Source: Gemmatimonadota bacterium (GTDB taxonomy: Bacteria > Gemmatimonadota > Gemmatimonadetes > Gemmatimonadales > Gemmatimonadaceae). From it: a stretch of DNA of 64,000 bases. Where the stretch lies: positions 62,001-126,000 of the forward strand of contig JAIOPJ010000021.1 in assembly GCA_021413975.1 (NCBI GenBank), in the 5' to 3' direction. The first letter of the stretch is position 1; each line of letters starts with the position of its first letter. The translations under genes and the position numbers were made by a program. Below the pieces are notes generated by a model. It ran no database searches, was not told the DNA's origin, and worked only from the letters and a program-made list of their open reading frames with translations. Positions 53,003 to 61,934 of the stretch are shown piece by piece.

Positions 53003-53108
53003 GGAAGGCGCTCCATCATGTGAGAGTCGGTTGGGACACCCTACGCTATCCCGTCTGGACGGGGATGGCCAGCCTACGCCGTCGCTCGGCCCGATGTTGA
53101 ACGACCCG

Positions 53109-55427
53109 TCATGCGGCGACCTCCGCCAAGGCTTGGGCGAGCTCCTTCGCGCTCTGGAAGCGATCGGCGGGGTCCTTCCTGAGGCAGCGCGCGACTATCG
53201 CCTGCAGGCTGGCCGGTGCGTCAGGCGCCGACGCCGACAGCGGAGCGGGTTCGGACTCCACGATCTCCCGCATCACGGCGTATACGTCGTCTCCGCCGAA
53301 GGGGCGCTGGCCGGCGATGCACTCATGCAGGATCACGCCGATCCCGAAGATGTCGGAGGCGAACCCGCTCTCCCGACCAAGGAAGACCTCGGGGGACATG
53401 TAGTTCGGCGTACCGATGATCGCGCCCGTCTGCGTGATGGCGACCGATTCGCGCTGTGTCCGCCGACCGATGCCGAAATCCATGAGCTTCGGCGTGCCGC
53501 GCGCGTCGAAGCCGATCGAGTCCGGCTTCACGTCGCGGTGGACGACGCCGCGATCGTGGATGTACTCGAGAGCACTCAGGATCGGCAGCATGATCTCCCG
53601 GGCCTGCTTCCATCCGATGCGTCCCCGCGTGCGCAACGTCTGGCCCAGCGTTCCGCCCTCAAGGAGCTCCATCGCAAAGAATGGACGGCCGAAGGGGGGA
53701 TCGCGCAGCTCGCCCTCGCCGACGTAGGCCACGATGTTCTGGTGACGGAACTCGCGGATCATGGCGATCTCCTCGCGGAATCGGGCTGCCGTCGATGCAC
53801 TCGCGAACTGTCGTTCATCGAGGACCTTGATCGCCACTCGCTCGTGCGTGCTCACCTTCTCGCCGAGGAAGACGGTCGCCATCCCTCCTCGGCCGATCTC
53901 GTTGATGATCCGGAAATCATCGAGTCCGCTCTGCGGGAAGACGATGAGCGTGGAAGGACCGGATTCCGAGGCAGGACTCGGCTCGGCGACCGTCCGCCGG
54001 CTGAAGGTGAAGTACGCCCGCAGGAGATCGTCGGACAATCCGCGGAATCCTCCGTACATGGGATCCCCCGGTCGGATCCCTTCGTCGACGTGCAGCATCA
54101 TGACGCGTTGTAGTTCCACATCGCGGCCGAACGCCTCCAGCGCGGGAGGCAGCGGGGCCCGCGCCTCGACCGTCGCGACCGCTGGTCGCGAGAGGCTCCA
54201 GAAGAAGACCTCGAGCGCGATCAGGAGCTCGGGTCGTTCGCTCACGAGCTCGTACAGTCGTGGAAAGGAGTGCTGGAGCACGACCAGCTTCGCCATCCGC
54301 ACCGGACTGATGACGGCGCGCAGGTCCTCCCGCTGTTGCACGAGATACCAGAGCAGCGAGAAGGTGTTGATCGTTCGCTTGAGTTCCCGGGGATTTGCTC
54401 GCAGGCCATGCACGAAGACCGAACGGCAACGCTCATCGGGCCACGCCACGAGCGTCTGTTCGATGAACTCGCTCATGGTGTCCCGCGTGAGCGGCGGCAA
54501 CTGGAACGGGATCTGCACGATCTTGCTCAGGTACTCGCGCTGCGCCGTCTCGTCCCCTTTGTACTTCTCGGCGAGCGCGCGCGAGACCACCTCAGTGTCG
54601 AGCCCGACGACGTACACCGTCCCCGGAACGTCGAGGAAGAGGTTGATCGCATCGAGTACCTGCAGCGTCCGCTCGGGCATGCACCGGTCGAGATCGTCGA
54701 TGATGACCGCCAGCTTCTTCCCGTCGGCGCCGTCGAGACTCGCGACGACATCGGCGAAGTGGTCACGGAACTGGTCGAGGAACCCGATCCTGTCGCGGTA
54801 GCTGGCGGACTTCACGACCGCGGAGAGGTCGATCGAGGTGGTCGCGCGGATGCGCTTCGCCAGCGGATAGACCGACCAGGCCAGCAACGCGACCGCCGCG
54901 AACGTGCCGCTGCCATACGAGAGTGCGGCTATGGCGAAGCCGTACTCCGCGAACGGTCGCAGGCCCAGCGCCAGGGCCGCGGGAATGATCCATGCTGCCG
55001 AGCGAAGCAACAGTGCGGGGGCATCGGCGAAAAGCCGCTCCCAGTTCATCCGCCGGCGCAGGAGGCGGATGTTGAAGCGGATGAGCCGTCGATCGGTCTC
55101 GCGGTAGATCCCGTTCAGGACCGACTGCAGGAACGCCGACCAGAGCTCATCCTCACGGCTGTACTGCCATGCGTTGAACCAGATCGGAAGGACACCGGCA
55201 CGGCGCAGGTTCCGTTCCACCATCCGCATCAGGGTGGTCTTGCCCGTTCCCCATCGTCCATAGATGCCGACCGTGATCGGGGTCCGGGTCTTCGGCTGCA
55301 TCAGCATCGCCGTCAGCGCGTCAGCGTATGCCCCGAAGCCGAGCAGATCCCGGTCTGCCGCCTGGTCGTCCAGGATCGGCGGGTGTGCTACGGGCGCCTG
55401 AGCGGCGGCGCTTGCGTGCCCGGTCAT
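53109..55427 (-). CDS. KAP-family P-loop NTPase fused to a C-terminal Ser/Thr protein kinase
   Basis: KAP: GIYGRWGTGKTTLMRMVERNL (Walker A), FNAWQYSREDELWSAFLQSV, internal TM pair, KLAVIIDDLDRCMPERTLQVLDAINLFLD (Walker B), GLRANPRELKRTINTF. Kinase: IGRGGMATVFLGEK, VAIKVLD, HRDVKPDS, DFGIGRR, MSPEVF. Confidence 0.93.
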   Translation of the reverse strand: MTGHASAAAQAPVAHPPILDDQAADRDLLGFGAYADALTAMLMQPKTRTPITVGIYGRWGTGKTTLMRMVERNLRRAGVLPIWFNAWQYSREDELWSAFLQSVLNGIYRETDRRLIRFNIRLLRRRMNWERLFADAPALLLRSAAWIIPAALALGLRPFAEYGFAIAALSYGSGTFAAVALLAWSVYPLAKRIRATTSIDLSAVVKSASYRDRIGFLDQFRDHFADVVASLDGADGKKLAVIIDDLDRCMPERTLQVLDAINLFLDVPGTVYVVGLDTEVVSRALAEKYKGDETAQREYLSKIVQIPFQLPPLTRDTMSEFIEQTLVAWPDERCRSVFVHGLRANPRELKRTINTFSLLWYLVQQREDLRAVISPVRMAKLVVLQHSFPRLYELVSERPELLIALEVFFWSLSRPAVATVEARAPLPPALEAFGRDVELQRVMMLHVDEGIRPGDPMYGGFRGLSDDLLRAYFTFSRRTVAEPSPASESGPSTLIVFPQSGLDDFRIINEIGRGGMATVFLGEKVSTHERVAIKVLDERQFASASTAARFREEIAMIREFRHQNIVAYVGEGELRDPPFGRPFFAMELLEGGTLGQTLRTRGRIGWKQAREIMLPILSALEYIHDRGVVHRDVKPDSIGFDARGTPKLMDFGIGRRTQRESVAITQTGAIIGTPNYMSPEVFLGRESGFASDIFGIGVILHECIAGQRPFGGDDVYAVMREIVESEPAPLSASAPDAPASLQAIVARCLRKDPADRFQSAKELAQALAEVAA

Positions 55428-55541
55428 CGAGTCGCTCCTGCATCGCGAGGCTGGCAGGGGAGCGAGTGGCACTCCCGCGGCGCGTGGCGGTCCGGCGCAG
55501 AATCTTCAGCACGCGCTCGCAGACCGCAATCCCCCGCCCGC

Positions 55542-56486
55542 CTACCGATACTCCGGCGGGATCTCCGGCGTCGCCCGCGGCTGCGAGCGCACATAGGCCG
55601 CGAGCGCGCAGGCCTTGGTGCCCACCTGGTCGAGCGACAACCCCTCGAGCAGCCCCACGAGCAGCGCCGCCGTGAACGCCTCGCCCGAACCCACGAAGTC
55701 CACGACCTCCGCCTGCGGCGCGGAGACCTCGACCGAGAGCGTGTGCGACCGCAGCAGCGCCCCGCGCGTCCCGCGCGTGAGCACCGCGAGCCGCAACGCG
55801 AACTTGTCGCAGAGCGCGAGCAGCACGTCGCTGTCGGTCGCGCCCTTCACGCCGCACCGGCGCGCCACCTCGGGCAGTTCGTGCTCGTTCAGCTTCACCG
55901 CGTTCGCCAGCGTGAGCGAGGTGCGGATCGTCTCGGAGTCGTAGAAGCTCTGTCGCAGGTTCACGTCGAACAGCCGCCACGCCCGCGGCGACGTCGCGCC
56001 GGCCGCATGCCGCACCGTGTCGCGCGACATCTGCGACCGCTGCGAGAGCGTCCCGAAGGTCAGCGCCTCGGCGCGCTTCACCACCTGGTCGATCCGCGGC
56101 GACCAGACCATGTGGTCCCACGCGACGTTCGCGGCGAAGTCGTACTTGAGCGTGCCCTTGGAGTCGAGCTTCATGAGCACCGTGCCGGTCGGGTGCGAGC
56201 GGTCCTGCGCCACCGTCTCGCGATGGACCCCCGCCGCGTCGAGCCGGCCGAGCGCCATGTTGCCGAGCGAGTCGTTGCCCACCGCGCTCACCAGCCAGGA
56301 CTCGGCGCCGAGCGCCGCGGCATGGATCGCGACGTTGGTCGGCGCACCGCTCAACTGCGCCTCCTCGGGGAAGCGATCCCACATGATCTCGCCCACGCTG
56401 ACGATCACGGGCCGGACGGGGACGATCTTCTTGGAGCGTCGCGAGGGACGCGGGGCGCGGAGCTGCTGCGAAGGGCGACCGGTCAT
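55542..56486 (-). CDS. PfkB-family carbohydrate kinase with atypical GSGE motif
   Basis: VIVSVGEIMWDRFPEEAQLSGAPTNVAIHAAALGAESWLVSAVGNDSLG, VDFVGSGEAFTAALLVGLLEG. Confidence 0.88.
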   Translation of the reverse strand: MTGRPSQQLRAPRPSRRSKKIVPVRPVIVSVGEIMWDRFPEEAQLSGAPTNVAIHAAALGAESWLVSAVGNDSLGNMALGRLDAAGVHRETVAQDRSHPTGTVLMKLDSKGTLKYDFAANVAWDHMVWSPRIDQVVKRAEALTFGTLSQRSQMSRDTVRHAAGATSPRAWRLFDVNLRQSFYDSETIRTSLTLANAVKLNEHELPEVARRCGVKGATDSDVLLALCDKFALRLAVLTRGTRGALLRSHTLSVEVSAPQAEVVDFVGSGEAFTAALLVGLLEGLSLDQVGTKACALAAYVRSQPRATPEIPPEYR

Positions 56487-56496
56487 CGCAAGGAAC

Positions 56497-56997
56497 CTAG
56501 TGCAGGTCGACGAGTTCCAGGCGCTGCAACTGCCGCACCCAGCGCGTCGCCCGCACGTCCCCCACGACGACGGCACGCCATGGTCCCTGATCGGCTGCGA
56601 GCGGCACTCCGTTGGCCCGATCGACGAGATACACGCGACGCGCGCCGATGCTCGGATCGAGGTCGGCGAGCGCGATGGTCGCCGCGTACCCGTCGGCGGC
56701 GAGGAGCAGGACGACCCGGCGCAGCATGGGTCCGCGCAACGTGTCCGTGGGACCGGCACTGCCGAGCTGCAGTACCGCACGGAGCTCCACGCCCTCGAGG
56801 CGCGTGGCCACGCCATGATCGGTCACCTCGAAGGCCGTTCGCGGCAGGCTCGCCAGCTCGGTGCCGGTGAGCCGGCGCTCCGACCCGTCCACTCGCCGCA
56901 CGGTGAGATCCTGCGCGGCCGACGAAGCGGGGGCAATCGCAAGCAGCGCGATGCAGAGAAGGAGTGCTTTCACGGTCGCGAGTCGGCGGGTCGTCAT
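56497..56997 (-). CDS. secreted protein with small oxidoreductase molybdopterin-binding-like domain
   Basis: Signal peptide; LTGTELASLPRTAFEVTDHGVATRLEGVELRAVLQLGSAG, DGYAATIALADLDPSIGARRVYLVDRANGVPLAADQGPWRAVVVGD. Confidence 0.65.
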   Translation of the reverse strand: MTTRRLATVKALLLCIALLAIAPASSAAQDLTVRRVDGSERRLTGTELASLPRTAFEVTDHGVATRLEGVELRAVLQLGSAGPTDTLRGPMLRRVVLLLAADGYAATIALADLDPSIGARRVYLVDRANGVPLAADQGPWRAVVVGDVRATRWVRQLQRLELVDLH

Positions 56998-57155
56998 CGT
57001 CGAAAGCTACCAGAGCCGCACGGGGCCGCCAATGCGAGCGCCCAGCGGCCGCCGGTCTCGCCCGCAGGGGCGGACGTTCCACGCTCACGCAACGCCGTGC
57101 CCGCTCGGGTTGTCCAATCCACTGCACGCCCTTGCGCCCCCCCACTGACGAATCG

Positions 57156-58193
57156 ATGCGCCCTTCAACACTGCTCCTCACGTTCGGACTGGCCGCCGCG
57201 GTCGGCGCCGGCACCACGGCACAGCCACCGGCGCATACGCCGGTGCAGACGCCGGTGCGGCAGACGCTGACCCGGATACTGGCCCACGCCGAGTCCGCGT
57301 CCATGTATCGCGACCGGGTGAACTGGCCCGCGACTCGTGCCGAGGTGCTGCGCCTGGCCGACACCGCCACCACTGTCCCAGGCCTCGGACCGGCACTTCG
57401 GTACCTGTTCCGGACGATGAGTGATGAGCATGCCCGCGTCTTCCACGACGGACGGCAGATCGCGTACTACTATGGCACGCCGAGACCGCATCTTGCCGGT
57501 TTCGACAGTGACCTCAACAACAGCATCGAGTCCGCCAGCGCCTTCCCTTTTCGCGCCGAGATGGTCGGCCGCGATGTCGGGTACGTTCGTATCGTCGGCT
57601 TGCCGATGGGCGACAACACCGCGATGGCCAAGCGGATCGACGACGCGGTGTGCGCCGTGCATCGCGCGGGGGCGACGCGCTGGATCCTCGATCTGCGCTA
57701 CAATGGCGGGGGCAACCTGAATCCGATGGCCGAGGGCGTGGCCGGGATCATCGGCGACGGTCCGGTGGGAGGGTGGCGAGGACTGACGCGACCGGAGGAC
57801 GGCGAATGGCGCATCACCGACGGCGACTTCGTCAACGCGGGCTACTCCGTGAGGCTGCGCAGCGGCTGCAATATCCCCAAGGGGCGAAGGGTCGCGGTGC
57901 TGACGAGCCTGTACACCGCAAGCTCCGGTGAGGCACTCGCCGTCATGCTCAAGGGTCGTGCGAACACCCGCTTCTTCGGCGGCAAGACCCTTGGGATGAT
58001 CACCGTCACCGATTGGTCGGCCATCGGCGATTCCACGGCGGTGACGATCTCGGTGGGTCATTATCGCGACCGCGCGGGGCGGGTGTACGATCAGTTCGTC
58101 GATGTGGACGAGGAGCTGGCGTTCGCGCCGACCGAGTCGCTCGCCTCGGATGTCGGTGTGCAGCGGGCGTTGGCGTGGTTGCGGGGGCGATAG
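57156..58193 (+). CDS. secreted S41-family peptidase
   Basis: Signal peptide; WILDLRYNGGGNLNPMAEG, VLTSLYTASSGEALAVMLKGR, GGKTLGMITVTDW. Confidence 0.88.
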   Translation: MRPSTLLLTFGLAAAVGAGTTAQPPAHTPVQTPVRQTLTRILAHAESASMYRDRVNWPATRAEVLRLADTATTVPGLGPALRYLFRTMSDEHARVFHDGRQIAYYYGTPRPHLAGFDSDLNNSIESASAFPFRAEMVGRDVGYVRIVGLPMGDNTAMAKRIDDAVCAVHRAGATRWILDLRYNGGGNLNPMAEGVAGIIGDGPVGGWRGLTRPEDGEWRITDGDFVNAGYSVRLRSGCNIPKGRRVAVLTSLYTASSGEALAVMLKGRANTRFFGGKTLGMITVTDWSAIGDSTAVTISVGHYRDRAGRVYDQFVDVDEELAFAPTESLASDVGVQRALAWLRGR

Positions 58194-58250
58194 GCAGATC
58201 GATCCTGTCCCGGGAAGGCACGGCAACGCGTCGCCCTCCCCCGAGCCCGA

Positions 58251-58283
58251 ATGGTCCTGCCGTCGATGGTGCCACTGGACCAT
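58251..58283 (+). promoter_or_regulatory. candidate MocR operator
   Basis: ATGGTCC (58251) and GGACCAT (58277) inverted, plus direct ATGGT repeat at 58266; ends 8 nt before the regulator ATG. Confidence 0.5.
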
Positions 58284-58291
58284 ATTGCGTC

Positions 58292-59863
58292 ATGCGTCGC
58301 TCTACCCGCCGCCGCGGCTCCGGCGCCCCGACCATCGCCCTCCCGCTCGCGAGTGAGCGCGAGGAGCTGCCGTTGTACGCGCAGCTCTACCAGAACATCC
58401 GCGAGCACATCCTGAGCGGCAGCCTCGCGGCGGGCGCCACCATCCCGTCGGCACGGACCATGGCGGCCGATCTCCGCCTCTCGCGCAACACCATCGAGGC
58501 CGCGCTCGGCCTCCTCGTCGAGGACGGCTTCGTCACGCGGCGCGTCGGGGCCGGGACGGTCGTGGCCGACGTGCGCGATCTCGCCTCACTCGCGCCGCGC
58601 TGGCGACGTGCGCCCGCCCCGGCGACGCCGGCGCGAGATCCGCTCCTGACCGAGCCCGCGGCGCCCCCTGCCCCACTCTCCGCACGCGGGGCTCGCCTCG
58701 CCGCCGCGGGCCTCGCCGAGCGCGACGCCGACCACCGCGGTCTCCCGACGACGGTCGACGTCACGAAGTTCCCGCTCGGCGAGTGGAACCGCCTGCTCGC
58801 GCGCGCGTCGCGCGAGCGGGGCCTGCGCGCCCTGCAGAGCGGTGACCCGCAGGGCGATCGCGCCCTGCGGCGCGCCGTCGCCGAACATGTGCGGCTGGCG
58901 CGCGGCGTGCGCTGTACGGCCGATCAGGTCCTCATCGTCAACAGCACGCAGCAGGCACTCGACCTGACCAGTCGTCTCCTGCTCGCCGCGGGCGATCTGG
59001 TGCTCGTGGAGGAGCCCGGGTATCCCAGCGCGCGCGCCGTCTTCACCGCCGGGGGCGCGACGGTCTCGGGCCTGCCGGTCGATCGTCACGGCGCGCGCAC
59101 CGATCGCCTCGAGGAGTTCCCCGGCACGCGGATGCTCTACCTCACGCCGTCGCACCAGTTCCCGCTCGGCGTGACATTGACGCTGCGGCGACGGATGGCG
59201 GCGCTCGCGTGGGCGCGCGCGCACGGGGCCTGGATCGTCGAGGACGACTACGACAGCGAGTTCCGGTACGACGGTCGGCCCATCGCCGCGTTGCAGGGGC
59301 TCGATCGCCACGGACGGGTGCTCTACATCGGCACGTTCAACAAGGTGCTCTTCCCCGGCCTGCGGCTGGCGTACCTCATCGTCCCAGAAGCGCTCGCGGA
59401 TTCGTACACGAGCGCACGGCGCCTCACCGACGGCGGGTCACCCCCGAACGTGCAGACGGCGCTCGCGGCCTTCATCCGCTCGGGCCACTTCGCGGCGCAC
59501 CTGCGCCGGATGCGACTCCACTATCGCACGCGGCGCGACGCCCTCGTCCGCCGATTGACCGCGCTGGGCGACGCGATCCGCCTCGGCGCGAGCGATACCG
59601 GCCTGCACCTGGTCGCGCACCTCGCCGACGGCGTCGACGACGAACGGCTCGCAGCAGCTGGCGCGGGCTTCGGACTCGGCATCGCCCCGCTCTCCAACTA
59701 CTTCGCCGAGCACCGGGCGGGCGAGCCAGTCCCGCGGGGACTGCTGCTCACCTTCGGAGCATCGTCGATCGCCGAGATCGGCGCGGGCGCGGCAGCGTTC
59801 TCGCCGCTGCTCCGCCCGCCCCGCGCCGCCGCGCGCCGTGCTACGCGCGCACCCAGTCCATGA
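58292..59863 (+). CDS. MocR/PdxR-family regulator (GntR wHTH fused to fold-type I aminotransferase domain)
   Basis: PLYAQLYQNIREHILSGSLAAGATIPSARTMAADLRLSRNTIEAALGLLVEDGFV; aminotransferase VEEPGYPSARAVF, TPSHQFPLGVTL, IVEDDYDSEFRYDGRPIAALQGLD, YIGTFNKVLFPGLRLAYL. Confidence 0.94.
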   Translation: MRRSTRRRGSGAPTIALPLASEREELPLYAQLYQNIREHILSGSLAAGATIPSARTMAADLRLSRNTIEAALGLLVEDGFVTRRVGAGTVVADVRDLASLAPRWRRAPAPATPARDPLLTEPAAPPAPLSARGARLAAAGLAERDADHRGLPTTVDVTKFPLGEWNRLLARASRERGLRALQSGDPQGDRALRRAVAEHVRLARGVRCTADQVLIVNSTQQALDLTSRLLLAAGDLVLVEEPGYPSARAVFTAGGATVSGLPVDRHGARTDRLEEFPGTRMLYLTPSHQFPLGVTLTLRRRMAALAWARAHGAWIVEDDYDSEFRYDGRPIAALQGLDRHGRVLYIGTFNKVLFPGLRLAYLIVPEALADSYTSARRLTDGGSPPNVQTALAAFIRSGHFAAHLRRMRLHYRTRRDALVRRLTALGDAIRLGASDTGLHLVAHLADGVDDERLAAAGAGFGLGIAPLSNYFAEHRAGEPVPRGLLLTFGASSIAEIGAGAAAFSPLLRPPRAAARRATRAPSP

Positions 59864-60461
59864 TCCACTGATCGTCCCAGGTCGTGCCGCCGTCGCGCGA
59901 GACCGACTGCTGCCAGCGACAGGTCGTGCGCGAGATGTTGTCCCACATGCCTCGGATCTTGATCGGCGTCTCGCCGTCCTTCTCGTCCGAGATGAACGAC
60001 CCGACGCCATCGACGAACGACCCCGTCGTCCCCGGCGACGTCAGCACGCCGCTCTTGGCGTTGACCCAGAAATCCGACCAGATGCGCTGCTCCACGTCGA
60101 GCAGGCGCAGCCCGAGGCCGCTGAAGTCGCGCGCGGGGATGCGAAGCTCCTCCACGCTGCCGATGCCCGCGAGGATCGTCCAGCAGGTCGACTCGCCCTT
60201 GAAGCGGTCCCATCCGTCGGGCGCCGACGGCTTGCGCATCCGATTGCTGATGTTCCATGAGCCCGCGAGGAAGTCGAACTCCCCCGCCTTGCCCGTGCCG
60301 GGCGCCGTGGTGCTCGCCACGGTGCGCGTCAGTGGCGCGGCAGGCGCTCCCGGGTTCAGCAGCGACGCGATCGGCCCGTCGAGGGCCACTCCGCCGGCGG
60401 CGAGGCCGACGAGCGTGTGGACGAGTGTGCGGCGCGGAACGGTGGCGTTCGGTTCGGACAT
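59841..60461 (-). CDS. DUF1579-like/uncharacterised protein with twin-arginine-like N-terminus
   Basis: MSEPNATVPRRTLVHTLVGLAAGGVAL; EFDFLAGSWNISNRM, GIRGMWDNISRTTCRWQQSVSRDGGTTWDDQWIMDW-type pattern. Confidence 0.7.
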   Translation of the reverse strand: MSEPNATVPRRTLVHTLVGLAAGGVALDGPIASLLNPGAPAAPLTRTVASTTAPGTGKAGEFDFLAGSWNISNRMRKPSAPDGWDRFKGESTCWTILAGIGSVEELRIPARDFSGLGLRLLDVEQRIWSDFWVNAKSGVLTSPGTTGSFVDGVGSFISDEKDGETPIKIRGMWDNISRTTCRWQQSVSRDGGTTWDDQWIMDWVRA

Positions 60462-60561
60462 CGCGAAGGATCCTCGGCTCGGGTGATGCCGCACGATCGC
60501 TGCGCGATGCGATCGTGCACAGAGCCATTCCCGCGCGCGGGGCGGGACCATTTCGCGCCGC

Positions 60562-60993
60562 CTACTTCTTCCGGCTGTCCTTCGCCTTCTGCTTGCGCCC
60601 CTTCACCGCCGCCACGATCAGCGCCTTGAGCGCCTTCTCGTCCACGTCGGCGAGGCGCTTGATGTGCACGCAACCGCCCTTGAGCTTCGCCGGCGCGATC
60701 GCCGCGAGCCGCTCCTTGAAGCCGTCCGCGCCCCGCAGGTTGTAGAGGACGATGTCCTGCGCCCGTGATGCGAAGGCCATGAGCGGCCAATCCATGGTGG
60801 AGCCGTCGGCGTAGACCACCGGCTCATTGCCGAAGCCGACGATCGCGTCGCCCCACATCACGGGCTTGGCCTTCGTAGCCGCTTCGAGCAGCCGGGCGAT
60901 GGCTTCGCAGTCGGCGCGTCGCTCGGCGGAGGACTGCGAGGCGAAGTGCTTGGCGACGGAGGCGGTGGTGGGGCGGGTCTTGGGTTCGGGCAT
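60562..60993 (-). CDS. DUF1801-family protein
   Basis: ERRADCEAIARLLEAATKAKPVMWGDAIVGFG, KLKGGCVHIKRLADVDEKALKALI. Confidence 0.88.
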   Translation of the reverse strand: MPEPKTRPTTASVAKHFASQSSAERRADCEAIARLLEAATKAKPVMWGDAIVGFGNEPVVYADGSTMDWPLMAFASRAQDIVLYNLRGADGFKERLAAIAPAKLKGGCVHIKRLADVDEKALKALIVAAVKGRKQKAKDSRKK

Positions 60994-61020
60994 GGGGGAG
61001 AGGGATGGGAGTCCGTACTG

Positions 61021-61482
61021 CTACGCCTGATCGTAGGCCGCCTGCAGGCCCGCCACGTCGAGCTTCACCATCGTCATCATCGCATCCATCACGGCCTTCA
61101 CCTTCTTGGGGTCCTTGTCGCGGATCAGCTCGACGAATCGCCGCGGGACGATCTGCCAGGTGAGACCGAACGGATCCGTGATCCACCCGCACGCGCTCGG
61201 CGTCGCGCCGGCTTGGACGAGCTTGTCCCAGTACTCGTCCACTTCCGCCTGTTCCGCGCAGTCGACGAAGAGCGAGAAACCCTGGGAGAAGCTGAAGTAC
61301 GAGCCCCCGTTGTAGCCCATGAACGCCTGACCGCCGATGACGAACTCGGCGGAGTTGATCGGACCGTCCTTACCGGCGCGGGCCACGTTCTTGACCCTGG
61401 AGTCCGGGAAGGTGGTGGTGTAGAACGCGATCGCCGCCTCGAGCTGGTCGTTGAACATCAGGAAGGGTGTCACCTTGGTCAT
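61021..61482 (-). CDS. VOC-family (PhnB-like) protein
   Basis: KVTPFLMFNDQLEAAIAFYTTTFPDSRV, CGWITDPFGLTWQIVPRRFVELI. Confidence 0.92.
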   Translation of the reverse strand: MTKVTPFLMFNDQLEAAIAFYTTTFPDSRVKNVARAGKDGPINSAEFVIGGQAFMGYNGGSYFSFSQGFSLFVDCAEQAEVDEYWDKLVQAGATPSACGWITDPFGLTWQIVPRRFVELIRDKDPKKVKAVMDAMMTMVKLDVAGLQAAYDQA

Positions 61483-61934
61483 CGGAGTTTCTCATTGAGA
61501 GTGCGAGCCACGAGACGCCAACCGCCCGCCAGCAGCGGCACGCTGGCACAGGCGGGGCCGCCGTCACGGCTCGTGCCCCCGAAGGACGCGACGGCACAGG
61601 TGGCCGCCGCGTCGTCACGTTCCTGGGCGAGCAGCGGCCGCAGTCCCTCGAGCGACACCTTGGCGCGTCGACTCCAGGGCGAACCGAGCTGTCCCGCGCG
61701 TGCGCCCGACGTGAGGTAGATGAACCGTCCGGCGCGCGGCCCCTGCACCGCCGGTCCACGGAAGTCGAGCTCGTCGTTCGTTCCGATCACGACGCGCACG
61801 GTGGTCTCGAACTCGCGCTGAGTCGCCCCTGCCACGGGAGGCACCAGGTCCGTGCGCCCGAGTTGGAGCGCCCACGCCACGTCGGGCGGCGGCGCGTCGA
61901 TGCGGATCCGGACGACGAGATCGCGAGGGATCAT
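61479..61934 (-). CDS. DUF5990-like uncharacterised protein
   Basis: MIPRDLVVRIRIDAPPPDVAWALQLGRTDLV, FRGPAVQGPRAGRFIYLTSGARAGQ. Confidence 0.7.
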   Translation of the reverse strand: MIPRDLVVRIRIDAPPPDVAWALQLGRTDLVPPVAGATQREFETTVRVVIGTNDELDFRGPAVQGPRAGRFIYLTSGARAGQLGSPWSRRAKVSLEGLRPLLAQERDDAAATCAVASFGGTSRDGGPACASVPLLAGGWRLVARTLNEKLR

